Shown here in pieces: positions 1 through 12,915 of a DNA stretch of 64,000 nucleotides. The stretch spans positions 9,989 through 73,988 of the forward strand of contig DATHYT010000098.1 in assembly GCA_035459025.1 (NCBI GenBank), in the 5' to 3' direction. The notes below the pieces were generated by a model. That model ran no database searches and had not been told where the DNA came from. It worked only from the letters and a program-made list of their open reading frames with translations. The position numbers were made by a program, and so were the translations under genes. Every line of letters begins with the position of its first letter. Within the stretch, counting starts at the first letter, position 1. This DNA comes from JAABQT01 sp035459025. Lineage in GTDB: Bacteria > Pseudomonadota > Gammaproteobacteria > Burkholderiales > SG8-39.

Positions 1-174
1 CAGCCGGCCCTCGCGGTTGCGGAACGTCGCGCCGTCGCGCGCGTAGGGGAACGGGCCACCGGCCTTGATCAGCGCCAGCGTCTGCCGCGCCTCGGGCGGC
101 AAATCGGCAAGCGCGACTTCGCCCGAGCAGGCGCCCGCGGCGAACGCCAGCACGAGCGTCCAGGCCAGCCTCAC
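1..174 (-). CDS. Secreted guanyl-specific ribonuclease (barnase/RNase Sa type), partial at window edge
   Basis: Only the first 58 residues are inside the window; the gene runs off the left edge. A GTG start gives a short hydrophobic leader with a possible lipobox-like Cys at residue 16, then LPPEARQTLALIKAGGPFPY, which matches the start of the small microbial RNase fold (RNase Sa has LPPEA...LI..GPFPY at the same place), followed by DGATFRNRE. Enzymes of this family cut RNA after G residues and act outside the cell or against competitors. The catalytic Glu, Arg and His lie beyond the edge, so activity cannot be judged. The start codon overlaps the aspS stop (GTGA), so the two are translationally coupled. 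A barstar-like inhibitor would be expected next to it, outside the window. Confidence 0.75.
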   Translation of the reverse strand, partial: MRLAWTLVLAFAAGACSGEVALADLPPEARQTLALIKAGGPFPYARDGATFRNREGRL

Positions 175-1943
175 TGCGGCGGGTTGCGCAGCCGGATGTG
201 GAGGTCGCGCAGCTGACGCTCGGTGACCGCGCTGGGCGCGCCCGTCAGCAGGTCCTGTCCGCGCTGCGTCTTTGGAAAGGCGATCACGTCGCGGATCGCC
301 TCCGCGCCGCTCATCAGGGCCACCAGCCGGTCGAAGCCGAAGGCGATGCCGCCGTGCGGCGGCGCGCCGTACTGCAGGGCATCGAGCAGGAAGCCGAACT
401 TCGCGCGCTGCTCCTCGGCGGAGATCTTCAGCCCGCGGAACACCTGCTGCTGGACTTCCTGGCGGTGGATGCGCACCGAGCCGCCCGCCACTTCCCAGCC
501 GTTCAAGACCATGTCGTAGGCCTTGGCGTACGCCTTTTCCGGGGCCGACTCGAGGAACTGCTCGTGGCCGTCCTTGGGGCTGGTGAACGGGTGATGGCGC
601 GCCTTCCAGGCCTTCGCTTCGTCGTCATACTCGAACATCGGGAAGTCCACCACCCAGAGCGGCCGCCAGCCCCGCTCGGCAAGGCCGCGCTCGTGGCCGA
701 TCCTCTGGCGCAGCGCGCCGAGGCAGGCATTCGCCACCGCCGCCTTGTCGGCGGCGAAGAAAATGAGATCGCCGTCTGCTGCGCCGCTGCGCTCCAGGAT
801 CGCCGCGAGCGCCTGGTCGTTCAGGTTCTTGACGATCGGCGACTGCAGCCCCGCGGCGCCCTTGCTGCGCTCGTTGACTTTGATCCAGGCGAGGCCCTTG
901 GCCCCCAGCGTCTTGACGTACTCGGTATAGGCGTCGATCTCGCCGCGTGTCAGCGCCCCGCCGCCGGGCACGCACAGGGCCGCGACGCGGCCGTCGGCCG
1001 CGTTCGCCGGGCCCGAGAACACCTTGAAGTCCACATCTCTCATTACGTCGGTTAGCTCGGCGAGTTTGAGCGGCACGCGCAAGTCCGGCTTGTCGACGCC
1101 GTAGTCGCGCATCACCTCCTCGTAGCGCAGCACCGGGAACGGATCGGGCAGCGCCACGCCGAGCACCTCCACGAACAGGTGGCGCGCCAGTTGCTCCATC
1201 AGCGTGCGGATCGCCGCCTCGTCCATGAACGAAGTCTCGACGTCGATCTGCGTGAACTCGGGCTGGCGATCGGCGCGCAGGTCCTCGTCGCGGAAGCACT
1301 TCACGATCTGGTAGTAGCGGTCGAACCCCGCGATCATCAGCATCTGCTTGAACAGTTGCGGGCTCTGCGGCAACGCGTAGAAGTAGCCGTCGTGCAGGCG
1401 CGAGGGCACCAGGAACTCGCGCGCGCCCTCGGGCGTGGACTTGTACAGCACCGGGGTCTCGATATCGACGAAGCCGTGCGCGTCGAGGAAGGCGCGCGCC
1501 GCCGATGCCGCTCGATGGCGCAGGCGCAGGTTCTTCTGCATCGGCTCGCGCCGCAGGTCGAGCACGCGGTGCTCGAGCCGCACGGACTCCGACAGGTTGT
1601 CCTCGTCGATCTGAAACGGCGGCGGCAGCGATGGATTGAGGATCTCCACCGACTCGGCGAGCACCTCCACCGCGCCCGAGGCAAGGTTCGGGTTGACGGT
1701 GCCTTCGGGCCGAGCGCGCACCCGGCCGGTCACTTGCAGGACGAACTCGCTGCGCACGCCCTCGGCGGCGCGGAAGGCCTGCGCGCGATCGGGGTCGCAC
1801 ACGACCTGCGCGAGGCCCTCGCGGTCGCGCAAATCGATGAAGATGACGCCGCCATGATCGCGCCGACGGTGCGCCCAGCCGGCAAGCGTCACTTGCTTGC
1901 CGACCAGCGCGGCGGAGAGCTCGGCGCAGTAGTGCGTGCGCAT
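171..1943 (-). CDS. aspS: Aspartate--tRNA(Asp/Asn) ligase
   Basis: Class IIb aminoacyl-tRNA synthetase, 590 aa, the normal bacterial length. It activates Asp with ATP and charges tRNA in the cytoplasm. The N-terminal OB-fold anticodon domain is residues 1-105; the catalytic core includes QSPQLFKQ (193-200), motif 2 around FRDEDLR (217-223), the bacterial GAD insertion in the middle and motif 3 GGIAFGFDRL near the C-terminus. His30 and Gly81 occupy the positions (H31/G82 in Pseudomonas) tied to relaxed tRNA recognition, so the enzyme is probably non-discriminating and would also make Asp-tRNA(Asn) for GatCAB. That is an inference from two residues. It lies between DUF502 and the RNase, in the usual betaproteobacterial order. 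Confidence 0.98.
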   Translation of the reverse strand: MRTHYCAELSAALVGKQVTLAGWAHRRRDHGGVIFIDLRDREGLAQVVCDPDRAQAFRAAEGVRSEFVLQVTGRVRARPEGTVNPNLASGAVEVLAESVEILNPSLPPPFQIDEDNLSESVRLEHRVLDLRREPMQKNLRLRHRAASAARAFLDAHGFVDIETPVLYKSTPEGAREFLVPSRLHDGYFYALPQSPQLFKQMLMIAGFDRYYQIVKCFRDEDLRADRQPEFTQIDVETSFMDEAAIRTLMEQLARHLFVEVLGVALPDPFPVLRYEEVMRDYGVDKPDLRVPLKLAELTDVMRDVDFKVFSGPANAADGRVAALCVPGGGALTRGEIDAYTEYVKTLGAKGLAWIKVNERSKGAAGLQSPIVKNLNDQALAAILERSGAADGDLIFFAADKAAVANACLGALRQRIGHERGLAERGWRPLWVVDFPMFEYDDEAKAWKARHHPFTSPKDGHEQFLESAPEKAYAKAYDMVLNGWEVAGGSVRIHRQEVQQQVFRGLKISAEEQRAKFGFLLDALQYGAPPHGGIAFGFDRLVALMSGAEAIRDVIAFPKTQRGQDLLTGAPSAVTERQLRDLHIRLRNPPQ

Positions 1944-1951
1944 CGCTCCGG

Positions 1952-2548
1952 CTACCGGCCCGGTCCGGGCGCGACCACGCCCATCGAGATGATGTATTTC
2001 AGCGCCGCGTCCACCGACATGTCGAGCTCGATGACGTCCTTGCGCGCCATCATGACGAAGTAGCCGCCGGTCGGGTTCGGCGTGGTCGGCACGTAGACGC
2101 TGACGTAGTCACCCGGCAGGTGCCTGACGACGTCGCCGCCGGGCCTGCCGGTCAGGAAAGCGATGGTCCACATGCCTTCGCGCGGCCACTGCACGAGCAG
2201 CGCCTTGCGGAACGCCTGGCCGCTCGAGGAAAACAGCGTGTCGGAGATCTGCTTGACGCTCGAGTAGATCGAGTTGACCACCGGGATGCGGTGCAGGATT
2301 TCGTTCCACAGGTTCACCAGGCGCGCGCCGAGGAAGTTGGTGGCGAGCACGCCGGTGACGAACACGATCACCAACGTCAGGATCACGCCCAGGCCCGGGA
2401 CGTGGAAACCGAGGAAGCTCTCGGTGCGCCATTGCGGCGGCAGCAGGTGCAGCGACTGGTCGAGCGTCGTCACGATCAGGTCCAGGACCCAGATCGTGAT
2501 GACCAGTGGGATCCAGATCAGCAGTCCGGTAATGAAGTATTTCCGCAC
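1952..2548 (-). CDS. DUF502 family inner-membrane protein
   Basis: 198 aa. An N-terminal KYFITGLLIWIPLVITIW segment forms the first membrane helix and a second hydrophobic stretch follows at about 55-80 (GVILTLVIVFVTGVLATN). The remainder is a soluble domain with the family-typical RIPVVNSIYSSVKQ and PTTPNPTGGYF motifs. The biochemical role is unknown; the family is widespread in proteobacteria and commonly sits beside aspS and an FmdB-like gene, as here. It begins 63 nt after the zinc-ribbon gene and ends 9 nt before aspS, so it is very likely cotranscribed with aspS. Confidence 0.93.
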   Translation of the reverse strand: MRKYFITGLLIWIPLVITIWVLDLIVTTLDQSLHLLPPQWRTESFLGFHVPGLGVILTLVIVFVTGVLATNFLGARLVNLWNEILHRIPVVNSIYSSVKQISDTLFSSSGQAFRKALLVQWPREGMWTIAFLTGRPGGDVVRHLPGDYVSVYVPTTPNPTGGYFVMMARKDVIELDMSVDAALKYIISMGVVAPGPGR

Positions 2549-2560
2549 GCTTCCCCTGCA

Positions 2561-2587
2561 AAGAAGAAAGCCCAGCTTGCGCTGGGC
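2561..2587 (-). terminator. Weak hairpin between zinc-ribbon gene and DUF502 gene
   Basis: GCCCAGC (2570-2576) pairs with GCTGGGC (2581-2587) over a 4-nt loop; on the minus strand it is followed by a T-rich but interrupted tract (2561-2569). It may lower read-through from the fmdB-like gene into the aspS operon rather than stop it. Confidence 0.35.
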
Positions 2588-2610
2588 CGGTGGCGAGCCC
2601 GGCTAGCGAC

Positions 2611-2940
2611 TCAACTGTCCGAGTTCGCGGCCGCCGGCGTCTTCGTCGGCGCGCTCTTGGCTTCGGCTTTCGCCTCCGCCTTCGCCTCGGACTTGGCTTC
2701 GGTCTTGGATTCCGGCTTCGCCGCGCCTTGCGCGTCGGCCTTGGCCGCGGCCTTGCCGGCGCCCTTGAAATCGGTCGCGTACCAGCCGCTGCCCTTCAGC
2801 TGGAACCCCGCCGCGCTCACCAGCTTGCGAAACGCGGGCTTCCCGCACGAGGGGCAATCGGTCAACGGCGGCTCCGAGACCCTCTGCAGGTACTCGTCCT
2901 GGAAGCCGCAGTCGGTACAGCGGTATTCGTAGATCGGCAT
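2611..2940 (-). CDS. FmdB-type zinc-ribbon protein with charged Ala/Lys/Glu tail
   Basis: 109 aa. The start MPIYEYRC is the hallmark of the FmdB/CxxC_CxxC regulatory-protein family. Two pairs of cysteines, C8/C11 and C29/C32, form the zinc ribbon in the first 40 residues. After about residue 60 the protein becomes a low-complexity tail of repeated EAK/EAKSEAK units, typical of betaproteobacterial members. The annotated family name implies regulation of fmd genes but no function is established in this group. The open frame extends further upstream to 3135, but that part overlaps ssb and lacks family similarity, so the start at 2940 is preferred. Confidence 0.9.
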   Translation of the reverse strand: MPIYEYRCTDCGFQDEYLQRVSEPPLTDCPSCGKPAFRKLVSAAGFQLKGSGWYATDFKGAGKAAAKADAQGAAKPESKTEAKSEAKAEAKAEAKSAPTKTPAAANSDS

Positions 2941-2992
2941 CGTCGTCCGGCAAGTTCCTGAATCGGCGCGAATTATAGCGCCATCGGGGCGG

Positions 2993-3457
2993 CTAGAACG
3001 GGATGTCGTCGGCCATGTCGTCGAACTTGCCCGCGGGCTTCTTCGCCGGCCGCGCCGCAGGCTCGCCGCGCGCATCACCGGCGTCAGCGCCCGCCGGGGC
3101 CGCGCGCGGCTCGCCGGCCCCGGCGCGCGAGCCAAGCATCTGCATCACGTCGCCGCGGATCTCCGTGCTGTAGCGGTCGTGCCCCTCCTTGTCCTGCCAC
3201 TTGCGCGTGCGCAGGCTGCCCTCGACGTACACCTGCGAGCCCTTCTTCAGGTACTCGCCCGCGATCTCCGCCAGGCGCCCGAAGAAAGCGATGCGATGCC
3301 ACTCGGTGGCCTCCTTCATCTCGCCGCTCGCCTTGTCCTTCCAGCGGTCGGTGGTGGCGACGCGGATGTTGGTGACCGCTTCGCCGCTCGGCAGGTACCG
3401 CGTTTCCGGATCCGCGCCCAGGTTGCCCACTACGATGACCTTGTTGACCGATGCCAT
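2993..3457 (-). CDS. ssb: Single-stranded DNA-binding protein
   Basis: 154 aa. The OB-fold occupies residues 1-110 and begins with MASVNKVIVVGNLGADPE; conserved aromatic residues for ssDNA stacking are present (TEWHRIAFF, KWQD). A Pro/Ala/Gly-rich linker leads to the acidic C-terminal tip DDIPF that recruits replication and repair partners such as RecG, Exo I and DNA polymerase subunits. A good Shine-Dalgarno (GGGAGG) overlaps the stop codon of the upstream MFS gene 2 nt away. Downstream of it the operon continues with the zinc-ribbon protein. The pairing of ssb with uvrA across one MFS gene is common in proteobacteria. Confidence 0.98.
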   Translation of the reverse strand: MASVNKVIVVGNLGADPETRYLPSGEAVTNIRVATTDRWKDKASGEMKEATEWHRIAFFGRLAEIAGEYLKKGSQVYVEGSLRTRKWQDKEGHDRYSTEIRGDVMQMLGSRAGAGEPRAAPAGADAGDARGEPAARPAKKPAGKFDDMADDIPF

Positions 3458-3459
3458 GG

Positions 3460-4677
3460 CTACCTCCCTTTGACCGTACTCATCGTAAACGACTCACCGC
3501 CGATCCGGTTGACCGGGCGCATGCCGTAGGCGATGCCGAGCCAGGCTAGCGCCAGCGCAGCGCACGCCCCGAACACCGCGGCCGGGCCGTAGCGCCCCGC
3601 AATCCAGCCCCCGAGAAGGCCGCCGCAGAACAGGCCCAGCGTCTGCGCGGTGTTGTAGACGCCAATCGCCGTGCCGCGCGCCTGCGCCGGTACGAGCCGC
3701 GACACGAGCGAAGGAATGAGCGCCTCGAGCACGTTGAAGGCGCTGAAGAACGCGAGCATCAGCAGGGCCAGCACCGCGATGCGCGGCCCGGAGAACGCGA
3801 GGCCCCCTTCGGCCAGCAGCAGCAGCGCGATGGCGCCCAGCATCACCCCGCGCCCCGCATTGCGCCGATCCGCGTGGAGTACCGCCGGCAGCATCACGAC
3901 GAACGATGCCAGCACCACCGGCAGGTAGATCTTCCAGTGCGCCGCGAGCGGCAGGCCGGAAGCGACCAGCAGTGGCGGCACCACGACGAACATCGCCATT
4001 TGCACGAGGTGCAGCACGAAGATGCCGGCGTTGAGCCGCAGCAGCTGCGGATCGAGCAGCGCCCGGCGCAGCGCGCCGGGGGCTGCGGCGACACGCGGCC
4101 GCCGCGGCGCGTCGGGCACAAGCCCCGCGATCACGCCGATTCCCGCCAGCGCCAGCGCGCCGGTGAACGCGAACAGGCCGCCCATGCCGATGAGGTGATA
4201 GAGCGACGGCGCCGCCACCAGCGACAGCGCGAAGCTAAAGCCGATGGTGGCGCCGATCATGGCCATCGTCTTCACGCGATGTTCGTCGCGCGTCAGGTCG
4301 GCGGCGAGCGCCATCACCACCGCGGATATCGCGCCCGCGCCTTGCAGCCCGCGGCCGATGATCGCCGTCCAGATGTGCTCGGCGCCCGCGGCGAGAAAGC
4401 TGCCGCCGGCGAAGATCACCAGGCCGACCACGATGACGGGCTTGCGTCCCCAGCGGTCCGAGGCCATGCCGAACGGCACGTGCAGCAGCGCCTGCACCAG
4501 GCCGTACGCGCCGAGCGCGGCGCCCACCAGCACCAGGTTGTCGCCGCCCGCAAGCTGCGGCGCGTGCACCGCGAACACCGGCAGGATGAGAAACAGCCCG
4601 AGCATGCGCAGGCCGAAGATGCCGGCGAGCGAGGCGCCCGCCCGCAGCTCCTGCGCGCTCATACGCTGGGCATCCAT
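3460..4677 (-). CDS. MFS transporter (multidrug/sugar-efflux type)
   Basis: 405 aa with about 12 hydrophobic segments. The cytoplasmic loop between helices 2 and 3 carries GMASDRWGRKPVIV, the MFS motif A, and similar loop residues occur in the second half. It is of the 14-kDa-Bcr/YajR-like drug-H+ antiporter size; the substrate cannot be told from sequence. It sits between ssb and divergently transcribed uvrA, a position that holds an MFS gene in many betaproteobacteria. An internal ATG at codon 6 is an alternative start; neither has a clear ribosome-binding site. Confidence 0.93.
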   Translation of the reverse strand: MDAQRMSAQELRAGASLAGIFGLRMLGLFLILPVFAVHAPQLAGGDNLVLVGAALGAYGLVQALLHVPFGMASDRWGRKPVIVVGLVIFAGGSFLAAGAEHIWTAIIGRGLQGAGAISAVVMALAADLTRDEHRVKTMAMIGATIGFSFALSLVAAPSLYHLIGMGGLFAFTGALALAGIGVIAGLVPDAPRRPRVAAAPGALRRALLDPQLLRLNAGIFVLHLVQMAMFVVVPPLLVASGLPLAAHWKIYLPVVLASFVVMLPAVLHADRRNAGRGVMLGAIALLLLAEGGLAFSGPRIAVLALLMLAFFSAFNVLEALIPSLVSRLVPAQARGTAIGVYNTAQTLGLFCGGLLGGWIAGRYGPAAVFGACAALALAWLGIAYGMRPVNRIGGESFTMSTVKGR

Positions 4678-4717
4678 TACGGAGGAAAGAAAGGCTGGAA
4701 ACGGTGATCCGGAACTC

Positions 4718-4745
4718 GCTATAGTAGCAAGTTTACTTTTGCCAA
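4718..4745 (-). promoter_or_regulatory. Candidate sigma70 promoter for the MFS-ssb operon
   Basis: Read on the minus strand: TTGGCA (-35, 4740-4745), 16-nt spacer, TATAGC (-10, 4718-4723), about 40 nt before the MFS start. The 77-nt divergent gap with uvrA is slightly less GC-rich than its surroundings. No LexA-type box (CTGT-N8-ACAG) was seen here for uvrA. Confidence 0.4.
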
Positions 4746-4754
4746 ACCGGCGCG

Positions 4755-7601
<2,847 letters not shown>

Positions 7602-7678
7602 CGCGGTGCAAACGCGCCGCCCGCCCGGAAAAGGGGCTGGGCTGAAGTGGTTTACAGGCAACGGGCAATGGGGCGAGA

Positions 7679-8368
7679 ATGGCCTTGCCCTCCCGACACC
7701 GCATGCCCGGCAAGATCTTCCGCTTCGGGCCGACCCCGGAGCATCGCGCCCAGCACCTGTTCGTGTTCCTGCACGGCAGCGGCGCCACCTCCCAATCGAT
7801 GATCCCGATCGCGTTCCGGTTCCAGGCGCGCTTCCCGAGCGCGGCGCTGGTGGTGCCGAGCGGCTTCGCCCGCTCGGAGGTCGACCACGACGCGCAGCAG
7901 TGGTACTCGAGCCGCGGCCTGAACGACGACAACCGCGCCGAGCGCGTGGCGGCGATCCTGCCGCGCGTCGAGGCGCTGGTGCGCCGCGAGCAGACCAACT
8001 GCCGCGTGCCGATGGAACGCACCGTGCTGATCGGCTTCTCGCAGGGCGGCACGGTGGCGCTCGAGGCGGTGAAGCAGCTCCCCGAGCTCGCCGGCGCGGT
8101 GGTCGCCTACGCGGCGCGCTTCGCGCGCCTGCCGAAGAGCGGCACGCGCATCGGCTCGCGCGTGCACCTGGTGCATGGCGAGTACGACGCGATCGTGTCG
8201 CGCGTGCACGCCGAGCGCGCGGCGCGTACCCTCGCCGCGCTGCACGTGCCGGTCACGCTCGACATCGTCGAGCACCTGGGCCATGCGCTCACGCACAGCG
8301 CCATCTGCCTTGGCTCGCTGCGCCTGCTGCAGGGCATCTACGAGGGCCGGCGCGCCACGCTGCACTGA
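7679..8368 (+). CDS. Alpha/beta hydrolase, phospholipase/carboxylesterase family
   Basis: 229 aa. Features of the serine carboxylesterase (PF02230-like) family: FVFLHGSGAT for the oxyanion hole, nucleophile elbow GFSQGG (Ser near residue 121), Asp in HGEYDAIV and a C-terminal His in LGHALT. No signal peptide is evident, so it should be cytoplasmic. Natural substrate unknown; relatives cleave short-chain esters or thioesters. Its stop codon is directly followed by the cofD start with no gap, so the two are cotranslated, which raises the possibility of a role linked to F420 metabolism. An alternative start is Met9 (7703). Confidence 0.88.
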   Translation: MALPSRHRMPGKIFRFGPTPEHRAQHLFVFLHGSGATSQSMIPIAFRFQARFPSAALVVPSGFARSEVDHDAQQWYSSRGLNDDNRAERVAAILPRVEALVRREQTNCRVPMERTVLIGFSQGGTVALEAVKQLPELAGAVVAYAARFARLPKSGTRIGSRVHLVHGEYDAIVSRVHAERAARTLAALHVPVTLDIVEHLGHALTHSAICLGSLRLLQGIYEGRRATLH

Positions 8369-9337
8369 ATGGGCACCGTCGTCGCACTGGGGGGCCAGGT
8401 CGGCGGGGCGAAGCTCGCCGAGGGGCTGTACCGCCTGCGCGGCAAGGACCTCGCGGTGATCGTCAACACCGGCGACGATTTCGACTATCTGGGGCTGCAC
8501 GTCTCGCCCGACATCGACACCATGCTCTACGCGCTCGCCGGCATCGCCGACGCCGCCAAGGGCTGGGAGCCCGCCGGCGAGACCTTCGCCAGCCACGCCA
8601 TGCTGATGCGCCTGCGCGGTCCCGGCGCCGTGCCGCTCGGCGACCGCGCGCTGGCGCTGCAGCTGCTGCGCGCCGAGGCGCTGCGCGCCGAGCGCACGCC
8701 GACCGAGATCACGCAGGACCTCGCGCAGCGCCTCGGCATCGAGGCGCGCGTGCTGCCGATGAGCGACGACCCGGTGCGCACCGTCGTCAACACCGACTCG
8801 GGCGCGGTGAGCTTCCAGGACTACTTCGTCGACCTGAACTGCGAGCCCGCCGTACGCAGCTTCCAGTACGGCGGCGCCGACGAGGCGCGCCTCTCTGACG
8901 AGGTACTCGACGCGCTGCATGCGCACGACCTCGAAGCGGTAGTGCTCGGCCCCTGCAACCCGTACCACACGATGCACCCGATCCTCGCCGTCAACGGCAT
9001 GCGCGAGGCGCTGCGCAAGCGCGGCGCGCCGGTGGTCGCGGTGAGCCCGATCATCGGCGGGCGCGCGCTGCAGGGCTCGGCGGCGAAGATGATGCGCGAG
9101 CTGGGCCGCGAGGTGTCGGCGCGCGCGGTGGCGATGGAGTACTACAAGCTGATCGACGGGATCATCGTCGATTCGGCCGACGAAGCGCTGGTCGAAGGCA
9201 TCCGCGCGAGCGGCATCCACGCGCTCGCGGTGCCCACGCTCATGCGCACGCCCGAAGACCGCCTGAAGCTCGCCCGCGCCGCGCTCGAGTTCGCGCGCTC
9301 GGTGCGCCTGCGCAAGGAAATCGCGGCCGACGCCTAG
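8369..9337 (+). CDS. cofD: 2-phospho-L-lactate transferase (CofD/FbiA), coenzyme F420 biosynthesis
   Basis: 322 aa. CofD joins the activated lactyl (or phosphoglycerate/PEP-derived) moiety from a guanylyl-diphosphate carrier to the deazaflavin Fo, giving F420-0 or a variant. Support: N-terminal GGQVGGAKLAEGL, VNTGDDF...LHVSPDIDTMLYALAG, NPYHTMHPILAV and SPIIGGRALQG, all characteristic of true CofD rather than the YvcK relatives. Other F420 genes (cofC, cofE, cofG/H) are not in the window. Presence in a betaproteobacterium-like genome is uncommon but known, as in Paraburkholderia. The 3' end overlaps the convergent GST gene by 4 nt. Confidence 0.92.
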   Translation: MGTVVALGGQVGGAKLAEGLYRLRGKDLAVIVNTGDDFDYLGLHVSPDIDTMLYALAGIADAAKGWEPAGETFASHAMLMRLRGPGAVPLGDRALALQLLRAEALRAERTPTEITQDLAQRLGIEARVLPMSDDPVRTVVNTDSGAVSFQDYFVDLNCEPAVRSFQYGGADEARLSDEVLDALHAHDLEAVVLGPCNPYHTMHPILAVNGMREALRKRGAPVVAVSPIIGGRALQGSAAKMMRELGREVSARAVAMEYYKLIDGIIVDSADEALVEGIRASGIHALAVPTLMRTPEDRLKLARAALEFARSVRLRKEIAADA

Positions 9338-10005
9338 CGCAGCAGCGCGTACTCGCCGCCCTTGTCGATCGCGCGGCGGTAGGCCGGACGCGCGTGGATG
9401 CGCTCGAGGAAATCCATCAGCCGGGGGCGCCTGGCATCCAGGCCGCCGCGCACCACGGCGGCCTCCAGCGGGAAGCTCATCTGCACGTCGGCGGCGCTGA
9501 AGGCGCCGCCGGCAAACCAGTCCCGGTCGCGCAGCTCACTCTCCATGAAGTCGAGATTGCGGTCGATGTTGGGCTGGATGTAGGAGCCCTTCGCGCGCCG
9601 CGCGATGGCGCGCGCCACCGGCCGAGCGAAGAACGGCATCGGGCCGGTCTCCACGCGGTCGAACAGGAGCTTGAGCAGCAGCGGCGGCTGCGCCGTGCCC
9701 TCCGCGAAATGCATCCAGTAGCGGTAGCGCAGGCGCTCCGGCGTGCCCGCAGAAGGCACCAGGCGACCGTCACCGTAGCGCTCGGCGAGGTACTCGACGA
9801 TGGCGCCGGACTCGGCCAGCACCTGGCCGTCATCCTCGATCACGGGCGACTTGCCCAGCGGGTGCACGGCGCGCAGCTCGGGGGGCGCGAGCATCGTCTT
9901 GCGGTCGCGCTGGTAGCGCTTCACCTCGTAGGGCACGCCCAACTCCTCGAGCAGCCACAGCACGCGCTGTGAGCGCGAATTGTTGAGGTGGTGGACGATG
10001 ATCAC
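9334..10005 (-). CDS. Glutathione S-transferase family protein
   Basis: 223 aa with a GTG start seven nucleotides after the acetoacetyl-CoA synthetase stop. The N-terminal thioredoxin-fold domain (1-80) has HHLNNSRSQRVLWLLEEL, with Ser10/Ser12 available as the catalytic hydroxyl, the cis-Pro in GKSPVIEDDG and the glutathione-carboxylate-binding ESGAIVEYLAERY. The helical C-terminal domain (about 85-215) ends with a typical DFLERIHARPAYRRA. Likely conjugates glutathione to electrophiles or acts as a peroxidase; substrate unknown. The open frame continues upstream into the neighbour, but family similarity begins at VIIVHHL. Confidence 0.92.
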   Translation of the reverse strand: MIIVHHLNNSRSQRVLWLLEELGVPYEVKRYQRDRKTMLAPPELRAVHPLGKSPVIEDDGQVLAESGAIVEYLAERYGDGRLVPSAGTPERLRYRYWMHFAEGTAQPPLLLKLLFDRVETGPMPFFARPVARAIARRAKGSYIQPNIDRNLDFMESELRDRDWFAGGAFSAADVQMSFPLEAAVVRGGLDARRPRLMDFLERIHARPAYRRAIDKGGEYALLR

Positions 10006-10012
10006 GGCGGCC

Positions 10013-11977
<1,965 letters not shown>

Positions 11978-12013
11978 GGCCGGATTATCCCGCCGATGCG
12001 CTAGGATTGTCCT

Positions 12014-12895
12014 ATGGCGACCACTATTGCTTTCCTCGGACTGGGCGCGATGGGCTCGCGCATGGCGATAAACCTGCAATCCGCCGGCTACGCGCTGCGG
12101 GTCTACAACCGCGACCGCGCCAAGACGCGTGCGCTTGTGGACAAGGGCGCACAGGCCTGCGACACGCCCGCCGCCGCGGTACAGGGCGCCTCCTTCGTCG
12201 TATCCATGGTGGCCGACGACGTGGCCACGCGCGCCGTGATGCTGGGCGCGGACGGCGCGGTCGCCGCCGCCACCGCGGGCACGATCATCATCGATTCCAG
12301 CACCAATACGCCCGCCATGGCGCGCGAAGTCGCGCAGGCAGCCGCGGCGCGGCGCGTGCAGTATCTCGATGCGCCCGTGTCGGGAAGCCTGGCGCAGGCC
12401 CAGGGCAAGGAGCTCGTCTTCATGGTCGGCGGCGAGCGTGTCGCCTTCGAGCGCGCGCAGCCGGTGATTGCGGCCATGGGCCGCATGGCGAAGCACATGG
12501 GCGCCGCCGGGACCGGCGCCACCATCAAGCTCATCAACAACATGCTCTCCGCCGCGGCGACTGCCGCCACCGCGGAGGCCGTGATGATCGCCGAAGCCGC
12601 CGGGCTGGATCGCGCCGCCACGCTGGAGGTGCTGGGCGAGGGCGCCGCCGGGTCGCGCCTGATGAAGACGCGCATGCCGAAGATGTTCAGCCGCGACTTC
12701 GCGCCGCAGTTCCAGCTGCAGCTGATGGAGAAGGACCTGCGCTACTTCCAGCTGCTCGCGCAGGAGCTCGACCGGCCGGTGCCGTTCGCCGCGCTGGTGC
12801 GCAGCCAGTTCCAGGCGGCACGCCGCGCCGATCTCGGCAAGCTCGACTCGAGCGCGCTGTTCCTGCAGGCGGCGGGCGAGAAGCCGAAGCCCTGA
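12014..12895 (+). CDS. NAD(P)-dependent 3-hydroxyisobutyrate dehydrogenase-like protein
   Basis: 293 aa beta-hydroxyacid dehydrogenase. The Rossmann motif GLGAMGSRMA (8-17) is at the N-terminus, the substrate-binding DAPVSGSLAQAQGK in the middle and the catalytic Lys in TIKLINNM near residue 174. The family oxidises 3-hydroxyisobutyrate, tartronate semialdehyde or related acids; which one is not clear, although the residue after the second beta strand (Asn-Arg-Asp) would fit NADP. It starts only 36 nt from the divergently transcribed aacS gene, so the two promoters must overlap or lie inside the genes. Confidence 0.9.
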   Translation: MATTIAFLGLGAMGSRMAINLQSAGYALRVYNRDRAKTRALVDKGAQACDTPAAAVQGASFVVSMVADDVATRAVMLGADGAVAAATAGTIIIDSSTNTPAMAREVAQAAAARRVQYLDAPVSGSLAQAQGKELVFMVGGERVAFERAQPVIAAMGRMAKHMGAAGTGATIKLINNMLSAAATAATAEAVMIAEAAGLDRAATLEVLGEGAAGSRLMKTRMPKMFSRDFAPQFQLQLMEKDLRYFQLLAQELDRPVPFAALVRSQFQAARRADLGKLDSSALFLQAAGEKPKP

Positions 12896-12915
12896 GAGCG
12901 CGGCGAGCGCCCGGG

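Noticed and set aside
2620..2760. Tandem repeat in the zinc-ribbon gene tail
   Set aside because: EAK-rich codons of a low-complexity protein tail, not a DNA repeat element.
4678..4754. LexA (SOS) box in front of uvrA
   Set aside because: No CTGT-N8-ACAG-like sequence seen; only a sigma70-like promoter.
12007..12915. Upstream extension of the spermidine synthase-like frame
   Set aside because: It overlaps the complete 3-hydroxyisobutyrate dehydrogenase-like gene in another frame and shows no family similarity.
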